Below are positions 10,933 to 21,379 of a stretch of DNA of 64,000 nt, in pieces. Made by a program: the position numbers and the translations under genes. The DNA comes from Argyresthia goedartella (lineage: Eukaryota; Arthropoda; Insecta; Lepidoptera; Argyresthiidae): positions 17,253,201 through 17,317,200 of the forward strand of contig OX463835.1 in the NCBI GenBank assembly GCA_949825045.1. Reading direction: 5' to 3'. The notes under the pieces were generated by a model. It was not told the origin of the DNA. It made no database searches and saw only the letters and a program-made list of their open reading frames with translations. Positions within the stretch are counted from its first letter, which is position 1; each line of letters starts with the position of its first letter.

Positions 10933-13185
10933 CAGATGTAGTGAATAATCCTTTCCTTTCGTATTTTCTCGGAAATGTTCGTTTTTGTCTTACTACTTCA
11001 CCGCACTCAGTACCCATCGAGACAACGTAGGGAACGGTCGCATTGCAAGAGGAAGTATCTATATAGAGTAGTTAATACCACAGAAATATTTTGTTGATAT
11101 TGATTTTGTGATAAACTAAATGGACTCGTGTATTAATGCAGGCCACCTATATTTTTTTTTTTGACTTTACATTTCACTCTTGTCTGTCATTTTTGTAAAT
11201 AATAAACATTGATTTTATTCGATCCACATTAACAATTTATAACAGACATGCCGAAAGCACTAAGAAAAGGGAAACGTTTAGATCGGCAAGCCTGCGAAGT
11301 TATTTTCAATATTTATTTATATTTCTTAACTGAAAATGATAATTTCAAACATACCAACTATACTGCTTACTTTTGTAAAGTCCAAAAACGAGTTTCGGAG
11401 GCCAGTGGAATTTCTCAACGAACAATAAATAAAATATTGCAAAAAGAATACATAAATCAATCCACCTCCAATAGTCCGAAGTCGGTAAAGTTGGGTGGAC
11501 CAAATAAATTATTTTGTCTAGGTCTTGACGATTTTGACTACAACGTTATACGCCGATTAGTGTATAATTTCCATTTGATATACAAACAAGTACCTACAAT
11601 TAAAGCCCTGAAGTCCAAGTTATCCGAAGCCATAAATTTTAAGGGATGTGACTTTACGCTAAGAAAAATTCTTAGAAAAATGGGATTTCGGTATAAAAAA
11701 GTTGAAAACAACAGAAAATTACTTATCGAGAAAGATGATGTTCGTTTAAAATGAGTAAAGTTTTTAGCCGCGATAAAAAAGTACAGATTGCAAGGGAGAG
11801 AGATTGTTTATATGGATGAAACATACATCCATACCTCACATTTGGCAGGTAAAAGCTGGGCTGACTCGTCAGAAAACGGAGTGAAACAGTTAATTTCTAA
11901 AGGACAACGTCATATAATAGTGCACGCTGGTAGTAGAAAGGGGTTTATACCTGGGGCATTGTTAATGTATCAGTCTACTGACAAAATAGGTGACTATCAC
12001 AACGCGATGAACAATGAAAACTATGAAAAATGGCTTCATAATCAACTCATTCCAAACTTAGCTCCACATTCGGTACTAGTAGTAGATAATGCTGCATATC
12101 ATAATAAGTACGTAGGAAAACCTCCTAATTCAAATACCAGGAAGCAAGACATGATTTATTTGCTATCCAAACATAACGTTCCGATTGATCCGTCATTAAC
12201 AAAACTTGAAATGTATGAAATTATTTGCAAGTACAAACAAGACTTTGTAGAATACTCTATAGATAAACTTATGAACGAATATGGACACAGCGTACTAAGA
12301 TTGCCACCATATCATCCTGATTTCAATCCCATTGAAAACATATGGTCTCAAATAAAGGGATACGAATCCAAAAGAAACATCAGTATGAATATGACTACTG
12401 TGAAAAAATTGGTACAGGAAAAGGTTAATATGATTGGTTCCGATGTTTGGGCCAAAGTATGTGACCACGCCATCAAATGCGAAAACGAGTACCGAAAACA
12501 CGAACCTGAGTTGGAAAATTATATGGCTAGTTTTGTAATCACAGTTCATGAAAACTCTGACGATGATACACCAGAAAATAGTTCTGATTCTGACTGTGAT
12601 ATGGAAGTTGGAAGTATTGTTTCGCATCACACTGTCCACCCCGCTCCTCCTCCTCTTATCCCGCTGTCATAATCGAAGTCGTTCATCCAATCAGAAAATC
12701 ATATTTATTTATATTAATTTCTCTGCTGGTTTGTTTTGTTTTATGTTGAGGTGTCTTTTTTGTTATGTCATAGTATTTTTAATTAATTACAAAAATTTAT
12801 TGTTATAAAAAAGGTCTGCAAAATCCTACTGTAGTTTTGAGTTAGACTTTTGGTGTTCCAATCCTTATAGAATCATTAGATCATCCCAACCGGAATTTGG
12901 TTTTTATCAGTGCGTTTTATTGAAATAAAACGTCCTCAGTAACTAGTTATATTTTTGTTTACCTAACGAATTCTTTATATGATAGAATCGTGGTGGTTTT
13001 AACATCTCAGTGTAATATACGTCAAACGGGCAATTTGACATTTGACATTGATAAATAAAGTATGCGATTTATTTGATACCTACACGTAATTTAATAATAC
13101 AGTAATTCATAGATACATCGGCACCATTCGGGTGTTATCGTTGTTCCGAGTTTTGCCGATAGGAAAGGATTATTCACTACATCTG
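10933..13185 (+). mobile_element. Tc1/mariner-superfamily transposon, DD82E type
   Basis: A 2253-bp element flanked by TA (10931-10932 and 13186-13187). The ends are inverted repeats: the first 25 bases from CAGATGTAGTGAATAATCCT onward are identical on both sides, and similarity continues to about 41 bases with mismatches up to CTCGGAA. One transposase reading frame fills the centre (11248-12672). The spacing between the second catalytic Asp and the Glu is 82 residues, which matches the group I recall as DD82E or 'Sailor'. The structure is otherwise complete, so this copy was probably active fairly recently. Confidence 0.85.
11248..12672 (+). pseudogene. DD82E transposase with one in-frame stop
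   Basis: An open frame of 168 codons from ATG 11248 meets TGA at 11752-11754, then stays open in the same frame to TAA at 12670-12672; with the stop codon read through, the length would be 474 residues. N-terminal helix-turn-helix features appear in SEASGISQRTINKILQK and the FTLRKILRKMGF segment. The catalytic triad is visible as VYMDET (first D), VLVVDNAAYHN (second D) and FNPIENIW (E), with 82 residues between the second D and the E. The C terminus is acidic and Ser-rich (HENSDDDTPENSSDSD). Either the single stop is an inactivating mutation or it is a read error. No intron borders fit the gap. Confidence 0.85.
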
Positions 13186-13216
13186 TACTATAGTCGGTGT
13201 ATACCACGTCGACCTG

Positions 13217-13454
13217 GAGCCTTATAGCGTAAGTCGTCTGAGCTATGAACTTCATGTAGACTTTTACGTTTGACACCTTGCACCTTCATCTGTCAAATTG
13301 GTATCACGCAAGTAGCATCATAATGGAGGCCAAACCCAAGCTCATTGAATGAAGCCTAGAAGCCTTCGGTGATACCCCGCAATCGCTGAAATTGTATGAA
13401 CATGAGATGAACCCACACGCTATGAACTTCAGAGACTTACGCCATAAGGCTGCT
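13217..13454. mobile_element. MITE family M5, copy 1
   Basis: Begins AGCCTTATAGCGTAAGTCGT and ends ACTTACGCCATAAGGCTGCT, an inverted pair of about 20 bases. It also carries GCTATGAACTTC near both ends. No ORF. Confidence 0.8.
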
Positions 13455-13576
13455 GGGCACCCTCCTCCATGGAGCTGGCAATATATTGCTTGGCCAGTAT
13501 CAAATTCGTAGTTGTGGAACGTCTGCTCAAGAATCCGTGCTGATTTTCATCGAAAAAACATTTATGGGTTCAGCCC

Positions 13577-13824
13577 AGCAGCCTTATGGCGTAAGTCGTC
13601 TGAGCTATGAACTTCATATAGACTTTTACGTTTGACACCTTGCACCAGCTTCATCTGTCAAATTGGTATCACGCAAGTAGCATCATAAAGGAGGCCGAAC
13701 CCAAGCTCATTGAATGAAGCCTAGAAGCCTTCGGTGATACCCCGCAATCGATGAAATTGTATGAGCATGAGATGAACCATAGACACACGCTATGAACTTC
13801 AGAGAGTTACGCCATAAGGCTGCA
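13577..13824. mobile_element. MITE family M5, copy 2
   Basis: A near-identical second copy 120 bp after the first, same orientation, bounded by AGCAGCCTTATGGCGTAAGT and TTACGCCATAAGGCTGC. Differences are a few small indels, such as an extra CAG near the middle of the left half. Confidence 0.8.
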
Positions 13825-14460
13825 GGTCAGAATAGATGAGACGCTCAAGTATCTTCGAGAAAAGACAGAGCTTCGATATAGGTCGATAGGTCACTACTTC
13901 AGCCTTATCACCCTTTTTATGGACGGGTGTTACGAACGCAGATTTCCATATTTTAGGAACCAAACCTTCAGTCAACGATCGTCTATAGAGAATACAGAGT
14001 GGTAGTGGAGACTGGCTAGTCCTTCAGCGCATTTAACTATAAACAATCACCGTGTTACCACAAAAGATATTAAACAACGTTTAACCTCAAAACAAACTTC
14101 AAATCCCATACGTTTTTGTTTTTAAACAAGTGTTGAACACATTTTTTTTTTGTGGTAAAGCCCTTATAGTTCAACAAATGTTGAAAGACTCTGCAGTGTA
14201 TTTTACACTACGTCCAATTTAACTCGAATCTAATCTTCATATTTCAGAGTGCACTTATTCACGCAGAATATATAATAGCAAATCAAATAGTACCAGTACA
14301 CTCCGAACACTAAACTTAACTATTTATAAAGTAATTATTGTATTGCGCGCGCGACTGTACTCATGCGCAGCTATCCCCTCTACATTTCGCTCAGCGTTCA
14401 AATTACGTGCCGCTTCTTGTATGGGTAAATAAAATCACAAAAATTACAAAATCCTCATTG
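13825..14460. other. Unassigned intergenic sequence
   Basis: On the minus strand 13830-14000 reads like a worn LINE RT scrap (plus strand CTTCGATATAGGTCGATAGG), but it cannot be confirmed. The rest is AT-rich without features. Confidence 0.3.
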
Positions 14461-14464
14461 TTAA

Positions 14465-14470
14465 TTTATT
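14465..14470 (-). terminator. Polyadenylation signal of gene a
   Basis: AATAAA on the minus strand, about 50 nt after the stop codon of gene a. Confidence 0.6.
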
Positions 14471-14517
14471 TTCAACAGCAAATAAAACTAAGTAATTTAA
14501 CTGAGTATTTCTAAAAC

Positions 14518-16723
14518 CTAGTACACGCTGACCAGGTTGCCGTATCCACAGCCGCAGGACGGCAACCCTGAGACCACCTGAGGGTAGTACGGGCTCACCA
14601 CCTGTTCCACCACACCAGGGTATTGCAGTCCAGATGGCAACACCACGTTACCTCCATATCCTGGCACAACAACCTCAGGCTGGTTGAAGGGCAACGCTTC
14701 GTTGAGAAGACTGCTGACAACCAAAAGTTGTAGTGCGTTAGCCAAATTGTTAGACACACTGCTGTCTTGCACCACCGTTGGTTGAGGGTAGACCACTTGG
14801 TTGCCGTATTCTACTGGGAAATTTGGACAACCTCCCTGCAGGCCAGCTAGGACTTGGCCGGGTAGACCGGATATAACTTGGCCGGGTAGACCGGATAGAA
14901 CTTGGCCGGGTAGACCGGTTAGAACTTGGCCGGGTAGACCGGTTAGAACTTGGCCGGGTAGACCGGATAGAACTGGGCCAGTGCCGGATAGAACTGGGCC
15001 GGATAGTGGGCAGGAAGGTACTAGGGTTTCAGAGACGCTAGTCACGACATTTGGGTAGCCGTTGCTGACTACTCGGTATTGTGCTGAGGCAGCCTGGAAA
15101 AAAGAAGAATTATAAGTATAACCCATTAAATAATAATACATTGGACACTATTTATACACATTGATATAGCCCCAAACTAGGATTCCCTTTATCTTTATTA
15201 TTTATCTTGGGTACTAGACAACGATACACATACTTATATAGGTAAATATTATACTTAGATAGATAAACAACCATGACTAGGGTACAAACATCCGTAGTCA
15301 TCAAACAAATATTTGCCCCCACCGGGACTCGAACCCGGGACCCCTGGCTTCGAAGGCAGGGCCACTGCCGACTCGGCAACGCATAATGGGGTAGGTGGCC
15401 TGCGGTAGGTTTCTTTGCGGGAGGGGTGTGTTGTCGTGCCCTCTGTATGCATGGCGCGAGACATCGTGCGGGAACCGCGCTTCACTGCTGCAGAAATATA
15501 GATATCACGGTGACTTCTCCCATTTGGGGTGACAGACCTCAACAGTTTTTGTGTGCAGGCCTGTTAAACCCTAAGTGGTCACTACACTGAATATGTCAAT
15601 ACTATTTGTAATTTATTTTATTTTTAGGGATCCGTACCTCAAAAGGTAAAAAAGGAACCCTTATAGGATGACTCGCGTGTCCGTCCGTCCGCCTGTCGCA
15701 GGCACTTTTCTCAGTATCTTTAAGAGATAGAATCTTGAAATATTCTGCAAAAATACTTATACTATAACCGCAACATAATTCAAGTCTAATATAAAAAAAT
15801 ATTGCCTACAAAAAAGTGGACGGGGTAAAATGACAAAAAGAAAAAAAAACCCGCAATAAGTCCTGTAGGCTATCGTTGAAAAGGGCTCTTTATATTGTTT
15901 TTTTATTTTAATTTTATTTTAGTTTTGATAACTTTAAAAGTTATGGTCATAGAAGTGTAAAAAATTATCCACCCCCCCAATCTGCGACCCACTCTATCTT
16001 CGAAACTACAGTCTAAAATTATGAAAACTACAGAATATATAAACCTATATATAAGTATTACCTTGGATACTATTTACACACATTGATCTAGCCCCAAACT
16101 AGGAGACAACGATACACATACTTATATAGATAAATATTATCTATACTTAGACAGATAAACAACCATGACTAGGGTACAAACATCCGTTCTCATCAAACAA
16201 ATATTTGCCCCCACCGGGACTTGAAGGAAGGTCCCGGGTTCAAGTCCCGGTTCAAGACCCTGCCTACGAAGCCGAAGGGCTTCGTAGGCAGGGTCACAGC
16301 GATCCGTCTCAACTACCCTCGGTTTTTGAGAGGTTAAGCCAAAGATTACAGGAAAACTTACCCGGAATTGCGCAGGTTTTTTATTTATCAGTAAACCACA
16401 TACAGACTTGGTTACGTACATGGAGTATGAAAGTAGCCGCACCAATAACTTTGTAAACAACATTTTGCTGTGTAAAATCCAAACTATTCACTCCATACCA
16501 TCCGCACCATTCTACGGTGGTACGGAACGCTTCGTGCGCAGGTCGGATTCGCACTTGGTCAGTTTTTTATAGCTCTCAATTAACGAGCATATGTTATCTT
16601 TCCAAAACACAGAATATCTATCCTAGTATGGGGCCAGAGGGCACATATTTATGTATAACTTTATATATTTACCTGCAAAAATAAAGCCAGAAGGCAGACG
16701 AATGCAATGTTTTTGAAAGTCAT
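14518..16723 (-). CDS. Gene a: secreted LPGQ-repeat protein, two exons
   Basis: Exon 1 is 16723-16673 (17 codons, MTFKNIAFVCLLALFLQ) and exon 2 is 15093-14518, joined in phase 0 across GT-AG (acceptor TTTTTTCCAG), giving 208 residues. The hydrophobic N terminus runs into AASAQ, and cleavage after residue 21 (ASA|Q) is expected. The mature chain has five tandem GLPGQV(L/I)(T/S/A) octads with degenerate VLSGTGP units before them, a helical Leu/Val stretch (NNLANALQLLVVSSLL), and a C terminus ending SCGCGYGNLVSVY. TATA box upstream and AATAAA downstream. The 1.58 kb intron holds two SINEs. I do not recognise the family. Repeats, secretion and the Cys-X-Cys end suggest an extracellular structural protein such as a silk, eggshell or cuticle component. 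The gene model is firm; the role is inferred. Confidence 0.8.
14842..14969 (-). repeat. 24-bp coding tandem repeat in gene a
   Basis: Five units of 24 bp (plus strand ACTTGGCCGGGTAGACCGG is the core) encode the GLPGQV octads. Units differ mainly in the codons for the last two positions. The repeat is also open on the other strand, which makes the antisense ORF at 14801-15058. Confidence 0.9.
15137..15379 (-). mobile_element. SINE family S2 in the intron of gene a
   Basis: A full reverse copy, 44 bp from the acceptor of exon 2. It is in the same orientation as the gene. Confidence 0.85.
15630..15720. repeat. CCGTCC-microsatellite repeat fragment
   Basis: AGGGATCCGTACCTCAAAAG followed by GTGTCCGTCCGTCCGCCTGT. 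It is related in style to family M3 but diverged. It lies in the intron of gene a. Confidence 0.5.
16058..16295 (-). mobile_element. Rearranged fold-back SINE S2
   Basis: The body of a reverse S2 copy leads into a scrambled head. There are two inverted repeats in a row: CCGGGACTTGAA (16214-16225) against TTCAAGTCCCGG (16239-16250), and GACCCTGCCTACGAAGCC (16256-16273) against its perfect inverse (16278-16295) with a 4-nt GAAG loop. Confidence 0.8.
16360..16570 (-). mobile_element. Repeat family M3, partial copy
   Basis: Shares TTATCAGTAAACCACATACA, AACATTTTGCTGTGTAAAAT and the GGTACGGAACGCTTCGTGCG end with the M3 copies at 42 and 46.7 kb. The microsatellite half is missing. Confidence 0.7.
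16673..16723 (-). other. Exon 1 of gene a (signal peptide)
   Basis: ATG at 16723-16721, then 16 codons ending CAG, with the donor GTAAAT directly after (16672 downward). The 17 residues are MTFKNIAFVCLLALFLQ. Confidence 0.85.
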
Positions 16724-16787
16724 GTTGAACTGGTTGACCACAAACTGATTACTAATTAATTGTGATTAGAACAATGCCACTAGACAT

Positions 16788-16795
16788 TATTTATA
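16788..16795 (-). promoter_or_regulatory. TATA box of gene a
   Basis: TATAAATA on the minus strand, 65 bp upstream of the ATG. A start site about 30 bp downstream would leave a 5' UTR of some 35 nt. Confidence 0.6.
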
Positions 16796-17200
16796 GTATT
16801 CGTTATGACATAATTTTTATCTGCATCTTTTTATCTTTGAAGCGTGATTTTTGACGGAAAGACAATATATGTGTAACCATTTGCTTGGCTAGGCTGTCTG
16901 TAAGTGATTGCAAGATTTTCTGTGGTAACGGTTTCTTGATTGAGATAAGCTCGACTTTTTACAATGTTTATCATACTTACACGATATTTTTTGTGTGTTA
17001 ACCGTTTGATGATCAACTTTGCCCAAGCAAAATATTCGTTGTCATGAAATTAGAATTAAAAAGTGTTTTACTATTTTCCCACACGTACTGGCAGAGGACA
17101 CAGGTTACTCACACTTTTAACCAGCTTTATAATACACCATTTTGCGTGGCAGGGGCTAGCCCATCGTACTTTTGCCGAAAGTGGTTGTGCTATGCTTATA

Positions 17201-17433
17201 CAAGGTGTCATTTAATTACCTGACCATGTTTTCGGGGTGTAATAGTTTCCATCATTATGAACAACTTTCCCCAAGAAACATATGGTCGCAAATGAATAAA
17301 AAGTCAGCTGATTAAAAGTTATTATGGGGGACCCAATTATTTTTTTGTTTGCGACCATATATTTCTTGGGGAAAATTGTTTATAATGATGGTTACTATCA
17401 TAAAATATAGTCAGTTGATTAAGTGTCACCTTG
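17201..17433. mobile_element. TA-target MITE family M4, full copy
   Basis: A 233-bp near-palindrome flanked by TA. Ends are CAAGGTGTCATTTAATTACC and the inverse of GATTAAGTGTCACCTTG. Both halves contain TTTCTTGGGGAAA-type and GCGACCATAT motifs. Non-coding. It lies between divergent genes a and b. Confidence 0.85.
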
Positions 17434-17570
17434 TATAATAATACAGCTACTTATTGCAAATTAATCTTTGTAATCTATGCCATTGCCTTTCCAAGTGCAA
17501 CAAAAATTATGCTGGTATGTCTCATACTCTTGAGAGGTATCACAAGAGACAATTGATGTCATTTCATTTC

Positions 17571-17955
17571 TAGGATTCCGTACCCGAAGTGTGCCAAACG
17601 GGACCCTATAACTAAGCCTCCGCTGTCCGTATGTCTGTCCGTCCGTCCGTCCGTCACCGGGCTCTGTCGGATCAACCGAAATAGGTAGAGCTGAAATTTT
17701 CACAAAATGTGCATTTCTGTCGCCACTATAACAACAAATACTAAAAAACAGAATAAAATAAATATTTAAGGTGACTCCCATACAGTCATTATTTCAACAC
17801 CTGGTTACGTACATCAAGTGTGGAAGTAGCCGCACCAATAACTTTGTAAACAACATTTTGCTATGTAAAATCCAAACTATTCACTCCACACCATCCCTAC
17901 CTTTGTACGGCGGTACGGAACCCCGAGTTAGACTCGCACTTGACCGGTTTTTTAC
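17571..17955 (-). mobile_element. Repeat family M3, reverse copy
   Basis: Left end AGGATTCCGTACCCGAAGTG, then a CCGT microsatellite (17640-17655), ending with CGGTACGGAACCCCGAGTTA and the Lepidoptera-typical CGCACTTGACCGGTTTTTTA. In this window the family shows inverted GGTTCCGTACC/GGTACGGAACC motifs. Confidence 0.8.
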
Positions 17956-18158
17956 TCGTAATCAACGTTACTTAACAAAGGAATTATTGTATAATAAATT
18001 CTTTAATAATATTCTGATTCTGTACTGAAATTAGCTGATGAAACTTTCAACATATCCCAGTATACGTAATATTGCGCGATACGTATTACGACGGTAATAA
18101 ATAGGCGTTTATCATTTAGGTTTGTTTATTTTTACAATCTACTTTCAAGACGGAGGTT

Positions 18159-18209
18159 ATGGGAGGTCGACGACGATTTTTTTATTTACTTCATTTCTTG
18201 ACTATCCAG
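18159..18209 (+). other. Exon 1 of gene b (signal peptide)
   Basis: ATG after GACGGAGGTT, 17 codons ending CAG, followed directly by GTGAGATTG. It has an Arg-rich n-region and a Phe/Leu-rich h-region that is completed by exon 2 (IFHAGLA). Confidence 0.8.
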
Positions 18210-21200
18210 GTGAGATTGACATTGATATAAATTAAAAAGAGTTTAAAGCTAATGATAAGCAACAGTTGACTGACTGTTCTTGGGTGACCTTTTTTTGTTG
18301 GAGAGGCTATGGAATTACCCATGCCCAGGAGTGAGACCTCCGTGCTATGTCCGGGTCCCCACATATTGAGCGGGCATCAGCTCGTGTGGTATACGGACTA
18401 AAAACAACCCCTTTTTTACAATTATCTGTATATGATTTTACTGTGAGCCATGGATTTAACTGTGAGCCATGGGATCTTGGGTGACCAATCTATTCGGTGG
18501 TCTTGGTGAAGACAGTATCTCAGGTTTTTTTGCATCGTCTGCTGGGATGTAATTGGGGACAACAAAAAAAATATCTTCACGGCTATTCCCATACGGCAGA
18601 GTAACAGTTGGGCCCAGTATATCCTGTAGCCTTATTGTGTATTTTTGTTATCAATCGCAATACCATTCAAATTAAGATATCGACCAATGACATCGCTAAA
18701 AATGACAGCTCCTGTAAAATTGGGTTTTGATTTGACTGGTGTTACAATCGATGTCGGAAATCCATTACATAATTAGGCTCTAGTTTGCGGATACCACTAA
18801 ACAACTTTAACTATGTAAACTATTTGATCGGTCCAACTTTAACAGTAACTTCTCGAGATTTCATAATTTACTAAGTTAAAAACATTAAAAAAACCGACTA
18901 CGAGTTCAAGCCCTATTTCTTCCTCCCTGAATGCGAATGAACCTCCATATGAAGTCCGCATCAAAACTTTTGCTGCACTAAACCACAAACCAAAACCATA
19001 TCTGTGTATAGATTTTGTGTTTTGGTTGATTTTTTCAAAAAGCGCTAAATCTATTTTGATAACATTAATATGAGACCACCTCTGAAGTACAAACTACCAA
19101 TCAAAACAAGAATCATCAACATTGATTCAAAATTGACGGAGTAATCGCGTTACAAACGTACAAAAAAACAATCGAATTGAAAACCTCCTCCTTTTTGAAG
19201 TCGGTTGAAAAATAAAGTGCGCTGATTGGCTGAATTATATCATTATGATTCTAATATGTATTTCTTTAATTTCAGATTTTCCACGCTGGATTAGCACAAT
19301 GTCTATCCCTGCCGCTGACAACCATGACAGGCAATGCTTCGCCATCGTCGAACCAGCTTCCCTGTAGTTCCACATCATCATCATCACCTAGCGTCGTATC
19401 GCCACCGCATACAGTCGTGAACTTCTCCCCAGCCGGTTCATCATCTTCACCTAAACCAAGACCACCTTCATCATCAGCCTCGAAGCCGGGTCAAAATTTA
19501 AAAATCAGCAATATTCAGATGTCTTTACCAAATGGGGATCCACTTCCACCCAGTTCCAATCTTGTTATATCGTCGTATGGGACACCGACAATTACATCAT
19601 TGACTCCTAAAATTGAAATACCATCGAGTCTTGGCTCTTTGACATCTGTTAATATTTTGCCTGCAAGCCTGAATCCAGTTTCAAATCAGCCAACGGGAGT
19701 TTCCAGTGTCCAGTCTGGTTTACCGAATTTGTTTCCATCGTCGGTTCAAGGTTCTTCAAACTGTAATGGCTATAAACCTTATCTTCCACCTTCAGTGCCG
19801 TCAGTTAATAGCTTAGCTTCCCTAGGCCCTTATTCTGCTCAAAATACTTTATCGTTATCTGCTGGATCACCTTCGAACCAATGTAATACTCCTCAGCAAA
19901 ATGTGCAGTTATCCAATGTTACGCCAAATAATGATGTTTTATTTGGGTCAAATACCAATCTGGGTAGTAATCTACAGTTTAACTTACCTTCAAAAGTTAA
20001 TATGCAATCATCATTTCAAAACCTACCCAACAGTTGTTCACAGCCTTCTCAGATATCTTCAAATCACTTGAATTCGGTCAGCAGTTTTCCATCATTATCA
20101 GCTCAAGTAGTGAGTCAAAATGGTCCTTCACAAGTTTTGACGTCACCACCTTCATCGTCTGCGCTTCCAAATATTATTGGCATATCCCAAAACGCTCTCC
20201 CCTATACAAGTAATCTTCAAGCAAATCCAATTGTCAACTTACAACAAGCTTCTTATTCGGGTGTTCCTTTAAATAACGACAATAACGTTGCCAGTAATAC
20301 TGTACCATCAATACCATCAACAAACCCTTGTTCTTCTAATTATTTTTCGGCTGGCAATACTGTGCCATCAACTCAAAGTTTATTATCATCTGTGAATATT
20401 CAGCAAATCGCTAATGCTCTGTCTAGTCAAGCCCAACTTGCCAATCAACTTACGGTTACATCAAGTCCTCAAAACACAGTTAATATCAATCAACCATCTC
20501 CAAATATTCCAGTTAATTTTAACTATCAGCAAGTATCAAATTGCGGACAAGCAGCAAATTTGCCCAATTTAATTCCATCTAACCAATTTTTACCCGCAGG
20601 TGTGTTTTTAAATACAGTAAATCCCATACCAGTCCGTCCTTCATCACTTGATTTGCCTTCTACAGGACCAAACCCCGCTACAGTGTCTGAAAATCTAAAT
20701 TCTTTAGTCTCAGAATTTGTCAACAAATTCCTATCAACTTTCGATCCTAACGATTTTGTGCAATCAGTTTCCAATTCAGTATCAGCTGCTGTTTCTCCAC
20801 AACAGGTTGTAGTTTCATCCGCTGCCCTGCCTTGCTCTAACTCAGTTGCTTCTCAAATAGTCAACACTTCAGTAAATTCTCCATCAGTCCAAAATCCTTT
20901 TGATTCAAGCTTGGTCACAGTTGCAGTGTCACCACAAAGCACTACTGTTGAAGTAGCATCAGATTTAGTTTCTTCAACAGACATTACTAGCTTCCCCATA
21001 GTCTTACCTACTGCGTCATCACCACTATCCGAACTCCCGCCTTTACCTCCTGGGTACCCTGCACCCTTACCACCAATCATATTTGGAGATACAGGAAAAT
21101 CATCCAAAGGAATAAAGGAGTTTGTAAAAGTATTGCTACTTCAACAAGTCCTGGATGGTTCTAATGGATGTGGATGCAATGGCGGTGCTGACTTGGACAG

Positions 21201-21231
21201 CCTATTAGCTCTTATACTAGCTTATATGTAA
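18159..21231 (+). CDS. Gene b: large Ser/Asn/Pro-rich secreted protein, two exons
   Basis: Exon 1 is 18159-18209 (MGGRRRFFYLLHFLTIQ, 17 codons, donor GTGAGA) and exon 2 is 19276-21231 (acceptor TTTAATTTCAG), phase 0, 668 residues in total. The signal peptide probably ends at GLA|Q (residue 24). The mature chain is low complexity: Ser-runs with Pro near the N terminus, then loose repeats rich in Ser, Asn, Gln, Pro and Val. A more ordered segment, ENLNSLVSEFVNKFLSTFDP, lies about two thirds along, with a Pro-rich LPPLPPGYPAPLPPI before the end. The C terminus is KEFVKVLLLQQVLD, then GCGCNGG and a hydrophobic helix DSLLALILAYM. AATAAA signals follow at 21281 and 21367. The exon plan is the same as gene a, which lies divergently 1.4 kb away. 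No family recognised; probably an extracellular coat or silk-like protein (inference). Confidence 0.82.
18891..19212. mobile_element. Repeat family M6 (AACCGACTTC ends)
   Basis: Starts AAAAACCGACTACGAG and ends GAAGTCGGTTGAAAAAT, an inverted pair. About 320 bp, in the intron of gene b. It shares long stretches with the copy at 54975-55286, such as AGTTCAAGCCCTATTTCTTC-like and CCACCTCTGAAGTA. Confidence 0.75.
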
Positions 21232-21280
21232 GTTGTTATTTTATGTAAGTAGGTATTTATTTGTTATAGTTTAAGGGTGT

Positions 21281-21286
21281 AATAAA
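21281..21286 (+). terminator. Polyadenylation signals of gene b
   Basis: AATAAA 50 nt after the stop, with a second at 21367-21372 inside GCAATAAAATG. Either could be used. Confidence 0.55.
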
Positions 21287-21379
21287 TATGTAAACTGTTC
21301 AAGTTTGTAAAATTACACTTGTACCACATTTTTTTGTAAACATCATACTATACTGTAATTTATTGCAATAAAATGAAAT

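Noticed and set aside
14801..15058. Plus-strand 85-codon ORF rich in GRPDRTWP repeats
   Set aside because: Antisense of the GLPGQV repeat of gene a; open only because the 24-bp unit is a multiple of three.
20526..21107. Minus-strand ORFs of 82 and 84 codons inside gene b
   Set aside because: Antisense shadows of the long exon of gene b; no domain or splice evidence.
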